Source of the DNA: Microdochium bolleyi
Lineage: Eukaryota > Ascomycota > Sordariomycetes > Xylariales > Microdochiaceae
Assembly (NCBI GenBank): GCA_001566295.1
Contig: KQ964247.1
Span: 3,596,001 to 3,660,000, forward strand
Direction of reading: 5' to 3'
DNA: 64,000 nt
Each line of letters starts with the position of its first letter. Within the stretch, counting starts at the first letter, position 1. The position numbers and the translations under genes are program-made. The notes beneath the pieces are model-generated. The model did not search any database and was not told the DNA's origin. It saw only the letters and a list, made by a program, of their open reading frames with translations. Positions 46,497 to 56,893 of this stretch are shown one piece after another.

Positions 46497-47566
46497 TTAT
46501 ATGAGCACGACTCCAGCCCCAAGCACACCGGCGAGTCCCATCACATACCCCCGGTCCGGCGCGGCAGTCATCATCGGCATTGCCGCTCCGTTCGGCGTGG
46601 CGGCCGTTGTCGCTCCGGGCCGCCGGGTCGACGTAGACGATACCGACGCTGAAGATAGAGTTGGTGTCTGCGTCGCGCCTGCCGGTAGCAGAGCCGACAA
46701 GCTGCTGAGCAGCGGCTTGTCATCGAGCTGAATGGCGCAAGGCTTGGCCTCGATGCCGGTATCGCCAATGTTGGGACAGCCCGTGGAGTAGACCTTCGGG
46801 ATGCCAATGACACCGGCAAGAGCAGGGCAGGCTCCAGCAGCTGCGAGATCGATGTCTTTGCCGGCTGCATCGTCGGCGGGGACGACGGTGAATTGTATCG
46901 AGTTGGCAAGCGCCACGGCGTTTGTCGTCGCGTTGAACCACGCACTACTTTCGGAGCAGTTTTTCGACAATCCGAAGCGCCACTCCAGGATGTATTGGCC
47001 GGGCACTTTTGTGTAGTCGTACACAAAGTCGAGGCCCCAGTTGGTCGAGTTGACGATGAAGTACGGGTCGGCCGGAGCGGTCTCCGGCCTGAACTGCGCC
47101 GCCGTGACCCCCCCGCTGTCGACACCACCCATCACATATTCCGTTCCTGCCCGCCGGACTTGCCAGCCGAGATGGTACCCATGTGTATATGCCGCTGGTG
47201 AACCCGCATTGTCAGCTGGGAACAACGACTGGCGTCGGTGTCCACGCGAACAGTGACAGCTGCTTATGTCAAGTGTGACTTTTGTCTCTTAAGTAACGCA
47301 AGAGGTTTCAATAATACGCCCAACTTACCGGCAGCGTTCTGGATCCCAAAGATAACAGGGAACCGCTTCTTGAGCGCATACGTTTCGTTGCGGGGGAACA
47401 CCAGGTCGAGCTCGATATTCGCCGGCGTGATCGCCGCAGCTCTGGGATCGAGCAACCCGCCCACCGCTGTATCGAGGCCAGTATCGGCCCGGGCACTATC
47501 GACGGCTCCCGCCAGTGCGGCCAGTGCAAGGACGCAGCAAGCGGCCCTCGACAAACACTGCTTCAT
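46497..47566 (-). CDS. Secreted DUF7136-like protein, probably GPI-anchored
   Basis: Extracellular protein of a fungal family of unknown function. Two exons, 47566-47329 and 47215-46497, give 318 aa. The 113-nt intron (GTAAGT to CCCAG) was chosen because only this acceptor keeps frame. Residues 1-25 are a signal peptide (CCVLALAALAGAVDSARA). The mature part contains IELDLVFPRNETYALKKRFPVIFGIQNA, split here only by description, then YHLGWQVRR, FIVNSTNWGLDF, YILEWRFGLSKNCSE and the Cys-containing CPALAGV and GCPNIGDTGIEAKPC. This pattern, immunoglobulin-like strands with paired cysteines, is typical of DUF7136 proteins. A Ser/Thr-rich stem precedes a hydrophobic C-terminal tail (GYVMGLAGVLGAGVVLI), the usual GPI-attachment layout. 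The family assignment is from memory of its pattern; the role is unknown. Confidence 0.82.
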
Positions 47567-49705
47567 ATCGGCGTCCTGCTATGTGCTGAGGCGGCACAGC
47601 GAGACTGAGATGCGGGTGGCGTGTTGTGTGATTGGGCGAGATTTTTTGGCCTGACAGCTGTTTGTAGCTAAAATGAGCTCCTTTTGCCCTTCAGTAGTCC
47701 GGCACGGGAACTACTGCATGTACTTTTCCTGAACTCAAAAAAACAAAGGCTGGTTTAGTGCTTATGTGTGCTGCGCGCGGAAGGGACCGCGGCAGGTGGC
47801 AGGTGTGTATCGCTAGGGCCCTGAGGGAGAAAGATGTCGAGATTGAGTTTGCCCGTAGCGCGACACCGCGGGCGGCTGGAGATTCCGATGATCCCGTCCA
47901 AGACTTGTCGTTTCGACACACGCGCCTGGCCACAGCAGCCCTTTCTCTTTTTTGCGCGAACGGGAACGAAAGATGTCGACTTTTGGGGTGGAGAGATAGA
48001 GAGAGTGTGTGTGTGTTTGTCTTTGCTGCCAGTCTTCTGGAGTGAGAGAGAGGACCCTGGGGTTTTGTGATTGAAGCGGGCAAATTAAGCATACTTTATA
48101 TTCACAGCAAACTTGCCTACGAATTATGCTTATAGCTGCATGAGGGCTAAGTATTAGATCCATCGAACCCCCCCTCAAAATAGCAGGGTCAGGCGCAAAA
48201 GACGTTGGGGCCAAGCTTTGGACGCATGGTTCTTGCCTGCTGGGCAGAGAGATCTGAGGCCATCGCGTGGTGCGGCTGAAGAGTGAAATTATGGGTCGCC
48301 TGGTTCTGGTGGCAGGCGGGAAAAGTTGCACTTTCGCAAGGGTGGAGAGGATTAGGTGCCTAGAAATTAAGGTTGTGTTTGTCGAAGTATGGTGAGGTTT
48401 GAAACAACGGCGCGTACCGGGGCAGGATCTTTCCTTCCGGCTGACAATCCCAAGAGTCACGTCCTCTGACGACATTGCAAGGCATCATGTGTGACAAGAT
48501 TGCGGCGGTATAGGATGGTTGGTGTAACACACACACATGAAGACGTGAAGTTCGGGCCGGCCGCACGGCGAGTTGAAGAGGTGTCTTGTATTCTGTCGGT
48601 CTTGCTGCTGTATGACCATACTGTTCCAAGCAACGAAAGCATTTTGCCTGTTTGCAATTCTGCACCTCGGCTCGGGATCTCCAGTGTTGATGCCTTGTTG
48701 CCCGGTATCCGAAAGAACGTTGAAGAAACATGTTCCATTCTGGCACGACAATGTACAATATCATCGCTTGCCCCGCACTCCTTCCACGCAGTATGATCCT
48801 ATCCCCGTCTGTGGCTCACCAGGCATACGGCAAAGAACCAACTCGGGAGTGGCTCGAGACAGCGGGATGAGGTGAGACTGGGATTTTATGGGTATCTTTT
48901 GTGTCAGATAACCTGCGTGTCCGCCAGTTGCGCTGCTGCTTGGCATTGGGAGGCGCTGTCGTGTTGCGGCGCATTACTAATGAGACACGGACGTGGGTGG
49001 TCTCGCGACCCGGGTGGGAAGCGGAGCCCGGCCAGCAGCACAACTCGGAGCGGGGTCGGGCAAAAGCAGAGTGGGAATGGTTCATGGTAGACGTGCCTCC
49101 GAAGGTCACGGTTCCGTAGTTGGGGATGCAATGTGTAGAGCATGTACCTTAAGGTAGCATTGACAGAGCTGCAACGCAGCTACTTCCTTTCACGTGGCGT
49201 TGTTAGATCGGTGACGGAGCGGTGTTTGGGTGGGAAGAACAAAGAACATTGGAAACTGCCGCAGCTGCAGGAGTGGAAACAAAGTACCAGACACGGCATA
49301 GCCGGCGTAAGGTTCCATGCGAGCCTCGGGCCATCCGGATGACGGACCCTGACGTCGGTGTGCGCCCGCCCTGCCTGCGGTCCTCGCGGCAGTCGATGCG
49401 ACCTGGCGGCCCCGCACCTGCTGCGTGTGCGTGCTTCGAGAATATAACAAGGCCTTCCTTCCTCCTCGGCATCCACAACCTGGTTTCCTACATACCACGA
49501 CCAAACAGTTGCCTATCCAAACCACAGTACGTAGAGCTGTCGCATGGCCGTGACACTGCCCTACAGCAGGCGGACGAGACAGAGCTCCCCGGAGCACATC
49601 ATCTCACTCGAGAAAGCCGCCTGCGAGTGCAGATCCTCCAGAAACGAAGACCCATACTGACCCGTTTCTTCATCCCCAGCAAATTCACACACCCTCTCTC
49701 TCACA
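47567..49705. other. Divergent intergenic region
   Basis: About 2.1 kb between the DUF7136-like gene (minus) and the EthD-like gene (plus). No coding exon chain is supported. A GT microsatellite lies at 48005-48016 and a 12-bp palindrome at 49145-49156. An AT-rich AATATAAC at about 49440 could be too far upstream to be the EthD-like gene TATA element. Confidence 0.5.
49145..49156. repeat. 12-bp perfect palindrome
   Basis: TACCTTAAGGTA is its own reverse complement. It lies about 550 bases upstream of the EthD-like gene. It is similar in its TACCT core to the inverted repeat upstream of the methyltransferase gene. Confidence 0.6.
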
Positions 49706-50245
49706 ATGGCCGTCAGCGCAAGCGTCCTGTACCCCAAGGGTGCTGACTTCAACATGGAGTACTACCTGTCCACGCACATGTCAGTCAACCATCTACCCAC
49801 CACTCTCTCTTCTTTGCAGAGCCGCCTCCGAGGACGGATTATCTCCAGAGACGATCCAAGCTGACCAGTACCTGTTCTTTGTCTGCGTTCAGGCCCCTCG
49901 TGCAGGCCCGCTGGGGCCCCTTCGGCCTCAAGAGCTGGAAGGTCGTCAAGTACGACGAGAATGCGTCGTTCAGCGTGCAGGCCAGCCTGGAATGGGAGTC
50001 TGAGGACGCGTGAGTTGCCTTTTCTCTTTCTGAACCTCTCGAACTCCCACCGCCTCCCCACATGGCTCCTGTCTTCGCCAGTGAAAATGTTCGCCTGACT
50101 GACCTCGGAAACCTGTATACCCTGTAGCCTCAACAAGGCCCTCCAGAGCGAGGAGGCCAAGGAGATCTTCGGCGATGTGTCCAACTTCACCACCTCCAAG
50201 CCCGAGCTTGTGAGGGGCGAGGTCCAGGCCTTTGTCACTCTGTAG
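49706..50245 (+). CDS. EthD-domain-like small dimeric barrel protein
   Basis: Three exons, 49706-49779, 49893-50009 and 50128-50245, give 102 aa. Frame is kept at each join. The sequence MAVSASVLYPKGADFNMEYY, then STHMPLVQARWGPFGLKSWKV, then a strand-rich middle and FTTSKPELVRGEVQAFVTL fit the EthD family of about 100-residue dimeric alpha-beta barrels. The HMPLV motif with its conserved His sits across the first splice junction (CAC ATG from exons 1 and 2), and the final PEL-stretch is typical. The family was named for a bacterial ether-degradation gene; fungal members include stand-alone proteins and decarboxylases of polyketide pathways. The reaction here is unknown. Intron ends are GTCAGT and GTGAGT with CAG and TAG. 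Confidence 0.88.
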
Positions 50246-51527
50246 ATTCAGATTCGCGGCTGATCCGCGGGCCGTAGGCACTGGCTCCTGAATTACAACA
50301 TGAATTTGACAAAACTTGTTCGCATAACTTCCTTTTGCTCTGAGCCCTGCAATAGTCATGTGTGACGACGATTTATTCTGTTTGTAGGTGGGTGTGAGGC
50401 ATGGTAGATAACCCGAAGCGTGCTCCGATGAGTGGCGAGCGCGCATGAAGATGATCGAACTGCCACCAAAAATAGAATATCAGTCGTTAGTGGTTAAAAG
50501 AAGAAGAAAGGGAAGAAAATAGTATGACGACACGGCAATCCCGCGAAGACGTTTGATGTTGGTGCGTAGCAGCGTAGAGGAACAACCATGTAGTGAACAG
50601 AACCAAGGATGATCTTAGAGGTGTGATCAGGGATTTTAACCTTTTCTGGCCTGTCTCCTAGAAGGAGGTCATGGCGTGACGTGCTGCTGCACAACGCGAA
50701 AGTGATCACACATTACGTACGCATTCGAAAAGAAATTCAAAAAATTTAAGATAAAAAACAAGACTTCGGGCAACAGAATCGGAGATTGTCTCGCGTCTGG
50801 TGATAAGACCGGGTTAAAGAATCTCTGACGAGTGTATTATGAGAGAGTTAGGAAAGTTGAGGGCCGTGAAAGGGCAGATATGATCTTCTTTTCTCATTCC
50901 TGATGCAGGAAATTGACCTTGTGCCCGAGGATGACGCGCAACTACACTCGGTACACATATATAACCAATGTTTGGCATAATCCTGATCGACAGAGGTGAC
51001 CCGCCTCGCAAGACCTGGACTTGCCACTGGGCGCGGCCAGTCATGAGCTCCACGTCCGCATTCCCGTACGTGTTCAAGGTTGTTTTCAAAATTACCTGTT
51101 TCGGACAGATCGGATCGGATGGAGAACAAGCGCCCGATGATCTGTGTGCCTGATCCTCTTGGGGCGCGGAAACTTTTCGGGAACTTTCTAACTGGTTGTA
51201 GAACCCTGTATCTGACTGAAAGGGGGTACCAAGGCTGACATGCCTCAGGCAGGGCAAGACCCGCTTCGACCTTTAAGACTTGGAAACAGGGTTCGCAAAG
51301 GCTTCCGAGGCCGTGGGAAGCTGCTTTTACCCGGCCTTCTTTAGATCGTGTCGTGTGAGCTTGGAATAGGCTGCCTCCACCACGCCGGTGCCGGTGAGGA
51401 TCGGGTAATGCAAGGGTTGTGATGGATGGTTGCATGGGAGGTTGGCTTTTGGTTCTGGACGTCCGGTTATGCTGCGCATTGTCTGGTACACGAGTGACAG
51501 GTCGCTCCCCCTGGCGAGTGGGCATAC

Positions 51528-51551
51528 ATTTACCTACTTAGGTAGGTAAAT
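51528..51551. repeat. Perfect inverted repeat, 10-bp arms and 4-nt loop
   Basis: ATTTACCTAC, then TTAG, then GTAGGTAAAT. The arms match completely. It sits about 190 bases upstream of the methyltransferase ATG and immediately before the TATA-like tract, so it could be a protein-binding site or a simple hairpin. TACCTA-type palindromes are common in some fungal genomes. Confidence 0.75.
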
Positions 51552-51565
51552 ATATACATATATAT
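51547..51565 (+). promoter_or_regulatory. TATA-like tract upstream of methyltransferase
   Basis: TAAATATATACATATATAT, about 170 bases before the ATG at 51737. Position and composition fit a core promoter; the start of transcription is not known. Confidence 0.4.
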
Positions 51566-51736
51566 CAGCGGCCAGGTCCAACTAATCGAGCCGATAATCT
51601 CTACATTTCTTCTGCTAAGCCCGCAGACAGCCAAGCAGCAGCACAGCGAATAGCCACAGTTAGCCGTGAGCAGCAACCTCCTTCACCAGGGAAAAGACCC
51701 AAACGGCACCAGACTTTGACACGAGAGGAGACAGTA

Positions 51737-52897
51737 ATGACAATGACGACCACCGATACCACCACGGCTCTTCCCTCCAGCACCGGGCGGCAGGAGGAGG
51801 ACGCCGAATACCTTTTCGGCGACACCGGCAACGAGGTCGGGCGCCTGCAGCGGCAGCACAAGTGGCTCGTCGCGACGCTCGGCGGCAAGGTCTTCTTCGC
51901 GCCTGTCGACACGGACCGGGAGGGGATGAAGGTGCTCGACATGGCTTGCGCCGACGGTAAGTTCTCGTGTGTTCATCTATCGCCACACGTTGGGGAAACC
52001 TCCCACTGCCCTGAGATCTCATGGCAGAGTTTACCAAGTAGTGGCAATGTCGCCTGCGTCGTGGAGATATACCTGCCTGCGCAATCAAGATTACCCCCAA
52101 CTGCTAACCTTACCCTTCCCTTCCCCAGGTACACTACTCCGCGAAATGGCGACCCGCCTACCGCCCTCGACGACTTTCGTCGGCGTGGACCTCATGGAGT
52201 CCTTCCTGCCGAAGGCCGCCGAGACACCGTCCAACTTCCTCTACCTGGCGCAGGACGTCCTGACACCGCTGCCCGCGGACCTGCAGGGCGCGTTCGACCT
52301 GGCCAACGTGCGGCTCATGTTCGCGGGCGTGGTGGGGAGGGAGGACCGCGCGGTGCAGAACCTGGTCGATGGCCTAGCGCCCGGCGGGTGGCTGCAGGTC
52401 ACGGAAATGCTGGTTATGGCGCCGGCGGCGAAGGACGAGCCGGAGGGCGTGCGGGACTTCAAGGTCCTCCTGCAGACGATGCTCCGGGGCATCGGGGTCG
52501 CGGAGGGGTTCCCGCTCGGGCTGGAGGACACGATGACGGAGGCCGGGCTGGAGGACGTGCGCGTCGAGATTGTGGACGCGCCGATCGGCAGGAGCGTCGG
52601 CGGCGACAGGGCCGCGCAGATGCTGTCCGTCGGGCACTTCAAGCTGACGGTGCAGGCGCTGGTGGCGGGTTGCGAGAGTGAGTGGCCTATACCTTTTCTT
52701 TCTGTACCCACGATACCCCTGACCTGCTCGACTGCGTGGTGATGTGTGCTGACGATGTGCCTCGGACCCGTACAGAGATCGGGGTCAAGCTGCCGGCCTC
52801 AGTCACGGACAACCTCGAGGAGAGGTTCGCCCGGGACGCGCTCGAGCATGGTGGCAAGTTTCAGATGGTGGTGCTGACAGGGCGCAAGCCGTTGTGA
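51737..52897 (+). CDS. SAM-dependent class I methyltransferase
   Basis: Transfers a methyl group from S-adenosylmethionine to an unknown acceptor. Three exons, 51737-51956, 52129-52677 and 52776-52897, give 296 aa. The intron ends are GTAAGT, GTGAGT and CAG. The first junction rebuilds motif I: KVLDMACADGTLLREMA, with the acidic end of strand 2 in FVGVDL. Motif II-III features follow in FDLANVRLMFAGV and LAPGGWLQVTE. This layout resembles the LaeA-like and UbiE-like enzymes of fungal secondary metabolism. Another ATG six bases downstream (51743) would remove only two residues. Neighbours give no substrate, though an MFS transporter, regulator and P450 lie within 12 kb. Confidence 0.9.
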
Positions 52898-53587
52898 ATC
52901 AAGAAGGGAAGTAGTCTCGAGGCAGAGCCGTGCTAGCCGTGCTAGCCGTGCGTGCAAGCCCGAGTCAGCGAGCGTGGAGTGTGCGTGGGTGGTGGTCAAG
53001 GTCATGACGATGTCGATGCCGCTTTAGCATGTCGGGAGTGCGCTGGCTTCCCCACAGAGGCCCCGTCGGTCCCGTGTGCGCTGCCCTGCTTTTTCAGCCG
53101 GGTCGTAGCTGACGCCCCTAATGCCATCATCGAATTATTGGAAGAGCCTCTCTACCCGTTGTCCTCACGCTTAAGTTTATATCGGGCCCGGCTTGGCATG
53201 GATGATCTGGCCCTATATTTTCATCAATATCTATCCCCTCATTGCCGTCCTGCACGGTGTGGCATCAATTGCAGTCCCGGGCAACATGAGTGTCACGGTT
53301 GAAGCATAGGGTACCCTAGACAAGCACGACAAGCCCAGCCAAGCTCCGGTCGCAGCTCCCCACCCCGACGCTGCAGCATCCCTGCTTGACAAGGCACCCG
53401 CCTTGGCAGGACGTCATTGCACCCTCGGCCTGCTGGTCCATCTTGCTTGCCCGTCTCACGATACATAAGGCATCGTAACGACGCGTCCGCGCCTGGCCGT
53501 CCCGACGCAGGCCGGTCCTGCAGCGCCAGAGCCTCTCCTCTTGTGCCCCATCTTCAGAGCCCGATCTCTGCACCGGGGCCAGAAACA
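52898..53587. other. Intergenic region before the CDF transporter
   Basis: Contains the methyltransferase 3' flank and the CDF promoter. A 9-bp tandem repeat (GCCGTGCTA, 2.8 copies) lies at 52927-52951. An upstream ATG-free C/T-rich stretch precedes the CDF start; no gene seen. Confidence 0.5.
52927..52951. repeat. Short tandem repeat, 9-bp unit, 2.8 copies
   Basis: GCCGTGCTA repeats twice in full and once in part, 30 bases after the methyltransferase stop codon, probably in its 3' UTR. Confidence 0.8.
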
Positions 53588-55101
53588 ATGGTCGGCAAGC
53601 GCAATGCGTTCGCCCGCAACGACAGCAGCTACAGAAAGCCTGCCAACGGCCACCATCCATACTACCAAGGCGACGGCGACCTGACGCAGCGGCGCCGGAG
53701 CTGCCCCGTTGTCGATCTCGAGCGCGGCCGTTCCAGCTACTCGGGCAACCCACGCGACTCTCGCCCGCGCCCCAACATTGCCCGCTTCCAGGATGCCGCC
53801 CGCACCGCCCTCGAGGACAAGCGCCGCGAGGACCTCAAGAAGGCCCTTCTCCATAACATCGACCACGATGGCCTCGAAAAGTACCGCAAGTCCGACGACG
53901 AGCTCAAGCAGATCAAGGACAAGGGCCTCCGCAGGTTCTACGAGCGCCAGAACTCCCGCCTCAACGACTGGCTCGAGGTCGACGCCGTCGTCATGGCCAT
54001 CGGCGACGATGTCTTCGAGTCCATGGATCCGGACCCGGACCACGACGGCGACATGGAGCGCACCGGTGGCATCCAGGCCGTCGAGGGCAACATTGCCGAG
54101 CTCCTCCCCGACGAGGAGAAGCAGAAGCGCGCAAAGGCCGAGCGCCGCGCAAAGTGGGCCATCAACATCAACGTCATTGTCAACATCCTGCTCCTCATCG
54201 GCAAGATCGTCGCCGCCCTCTCGACCGGCTCCCTCTCTCTCATTGCGTCTCTCGTCGACTCTGCCCTCGACCTCCTGTGCACCGTCATTGTCTGGTCAAC
54301 CAACAGGCTTGTCCAGTGGCGCCTCTCCGCCCTCCGCAGGAAATTTCCCGTGGGGCGTAGGCGTCTCGAGCCCATTGGAATCCTCGTCTTCTCCATCATC
54401 ATGGTCATCTCGTTCATGCAGATCCTCAAGGAGTCAGTGGAAAAGATCATGCCCCTGGAGGGCAAGGCTGAGATGCTGAGCACCACCGCCATCGCGGCGC
54501 TGCTGGCCACCATCATCATCAAGGGCATCATTGGGATCGGGTGTGTCCCGATCAAGACGACACAGGTGCAGGCACTTGCGCAGGATTGCAAGACGGACGT
54601 CATCTTCAACACGCTGTCGCTGCTGTTCCCCTTCATCGGCGCCAAGGCCGGTGTATGGTGGTTGGATGTAAGTACCGTAGTCTCAGTCAAGTTTGGCCAA
54701 TTCGCCCTCGATTTCCATTTACTTATGCCCCATCGCAGCCCGTCGGAGCCGGTCTCCTCTCCCTCTTTATCATCTACGACTGGGGCCATACGAGCTTTGA
54801 GAACGTGACACGGCTCTCGGGCGAAGCCGCGGATTCGAAAATCCAGCAGAAGCTCTTGTACCTTGCATACCGCTTCACGCCCATCATCCAGGGCGTCAAG
54901 AGCATCACGGCGTACCACGCCGGCGACGGCGTCTGGGTCGAGTTCGACATCTTGCTTGACCCCAACACCAAGCTCCGTGACAGCCACGACATTGCCGAGG
55001 CCCTGCAGTACTGCGCCGAGGGCCTCAACGAGGTCGATCGCGCATTTGTCACCACGGACTACTCCTCGCTCGGCCCACCGGGTCACAACCAGGAGGCGTA
55101 G
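53588..55101 (+). CDS. Cation diffusion facilitator (CDF) metal transporter, DxxxD type
   Basis: Membrane transporter that exports or compartmentalises divalent metal ions in exchange for protons. Two exons, 53588-54667 and 54739-55101, give 480 aa, with a 71-nt intron (GTAAGT to CGCAG). Residues 1-190 are a hydrophilic N-terminal part, Arg/Asp-rich, ending AERRAKW. Membrane segments follow at about 193-215 (INVIVNILLLIGKIVAAL), 222-240, 265-285, 300-330 and 345-365. The metal-site motifs are DSALD in the second segment and DCKTD in the fifth, that is DxxxD in both. DxxxD pairs are the pattern associated with manganese transport in plant MTP8-11 and relatives, against HxxxD for zinc. The C-terminal domain (from about SFENVTRLSG to HNQEA) has the usual cytosolic fold. 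The start is the first ATG after a CT-rich leader. Confidence 0.92.
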
Positions 55102-56893
55102 TTTGACCTGAGCGCTGCTTCAGGTAGCTCACCTCGTCATGCACGGGAGTGGCCTGATATCGAGCTAGGCTTCTCAAGTGCCTTATATATTTCGATGCAC
55201 GCGGAATCCGCGAACATTCGGAATTGGGAGAACAGCACACCATTCCACATACATGAAAGAAAAGGCTTGGCTGATTTATATTGTCCAGCATATACATCAG
55301 GAGTTCTGCATTCCGTTCCTCGCATTGTACATACAAGATATTCATACACTAGGGCCTCACATACACCTAACAGTATCTATGAATACGTGAAACGAACAGA
55401 AAACATTTGTGCTGCTTCTGCGGCCATGCAGAGTGGGCGTGTTCGTGGTAGTGGTCAGGAGTGTTTCCTCATGACCTGGCTGTCTCCACCTGACAGACCG
55501 GCAGAGAATCATAGGTGACTCTCCGGCCATGTGAAAGTTTAGAAGTTGATAATATGGCCGGCATTACGGATTTTTTGATAAGAAATCTGAGAGAGCCGCA
55601 TGTCTCGAGACTGAGCGAAGGGTCTCCACCCGTGCGAGGAAGCGGAATTGCCTATCGCGGAAGAAAGTGGTGCAGATGCGGGAACGCCATTGGCCGGAGT
55701 GTGCCAGCCAGAACGGGTGTCGGGCAGCAGAACAAGTGGACCTTGAGGTTTTCAGGGTCCTTGATGTTTCTTGCCCGATGTCTGTCCGTCCAGCATGGCC
55801 GCGACAGTTGGGGTAAGGGTTGACTCGGAGCTCTAAGGTTCTCGAACATGATTATTGTCTCGGCTCCCTTCAGCCACTCGCGAAGCAAGCCTTGGAGTAC
55901 GTTGCCGGCTTGGAACTGCTCTGATCTCGGACCACAACTCCCGTACCACATGGTGGAGTGGAGCATCTTTCCCCAAGGCAAGGTGCTCATTGCCGACGGA
56001 AGGACCCGTGCCTCTCTCCTTGGCCCCGGGCCTGTTGTGACCTGTTATCAAAGCAGGGCCGAACCTTTCTCTGCAGTCTTGTCCAATCCCCTTGACATCT
56101 GCAACCGCGTGGGTGAACTTCGGATCTGCACGCTGCACTCTCTCTGGCTGCACGATGGATTTCAAAGCAACGGGAGGGGAGTTGCCGAAACTGTGCACTC
56201 CGAGGCTCCGCTTTGTTCTCTCTCCGACCGGCCTCCTCCACTCTTTTCCCGCAGTTTGTTGCAGGCATCAGATCTTTCAGGGCCGGCCGGGTGCCGCCAG
56301 TGGCGTTATTGCTTGTCACGATGCAGGGTGTCTTGAAGTCTCTAGGTCCGATCTGGCGCCCTCTATCTACCTGAGGTTGTGTGTGTGTGTATGTCTTGGC
56401 GGCACGGCTAAGAGCCATGCAGAGATTTGCACAGCACGCTTGAAATATGGGGCCGCCCATGCACCGATGGCGGGCTGCGGGAAGACTCTGTACGGCGAAG
56501 CCGCACATACCTACCTACATGTCACTGCCATCGAGGCGTGAGCTCGTGTTTCCGACATTGTTGTACTTAAAAGGGCGTGGTTGTCGTCGAGACATTGTGT
56601 GCAGTCACAGCTTCAACTCGACATCCACGATCAAAGGACATCCTCGGCGGACCTGCTGTCACTTATTCCCGTTCTCGAAGAGTGCATTTCATGGACGCTG
56701 CGAGTCTCGAGATCTCAATACCCTGGCTCTCCCTCGCGATATAGTCGTTGGCACGCCCCCTTATAATCATACCTTGTTGTACGGCTGCCGCCGTCGATCC
56801 AGAGCCTGCTTCACGGACCCTCGACAAACTTGACTTTACAACCACGAGTTTAGGACCAACCAGAGCCGGACCGACCTCCCTATTGCTGCCGAG
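55102..56893. other. Intergenic region upstream of the MFS transporter
   Basis: About 1.8 kb without a recognisable gene. A GT microsatellite lies at 56379-56390. A TATA-like CCCTTATAATCATA at about 56757-56769 is 125-135 bases before the MFS ATG and may be its core promoter. Confidence 0.5.

Larger units (their letters stand above)
50246..51736. other. Intergenic region and methyltransferase promoter
   Basis: About 1.5 kb with no gene recognised. The methyltransferase promoter should lie at its right end, where an AT-rich TATA-like tract and a perfect inverted repeat are listed separately. Minus-strand frames of up to 225 codons (50848-51525) show no recognisable product. Confidence 0.5.

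Noticed and set aside
53938..55086. 382-codon minus-strand frame
   Set aside because: Antisense to the CDF transporter and runs through its intron without respecting it; Met/Arg/Ser-rich artefact.
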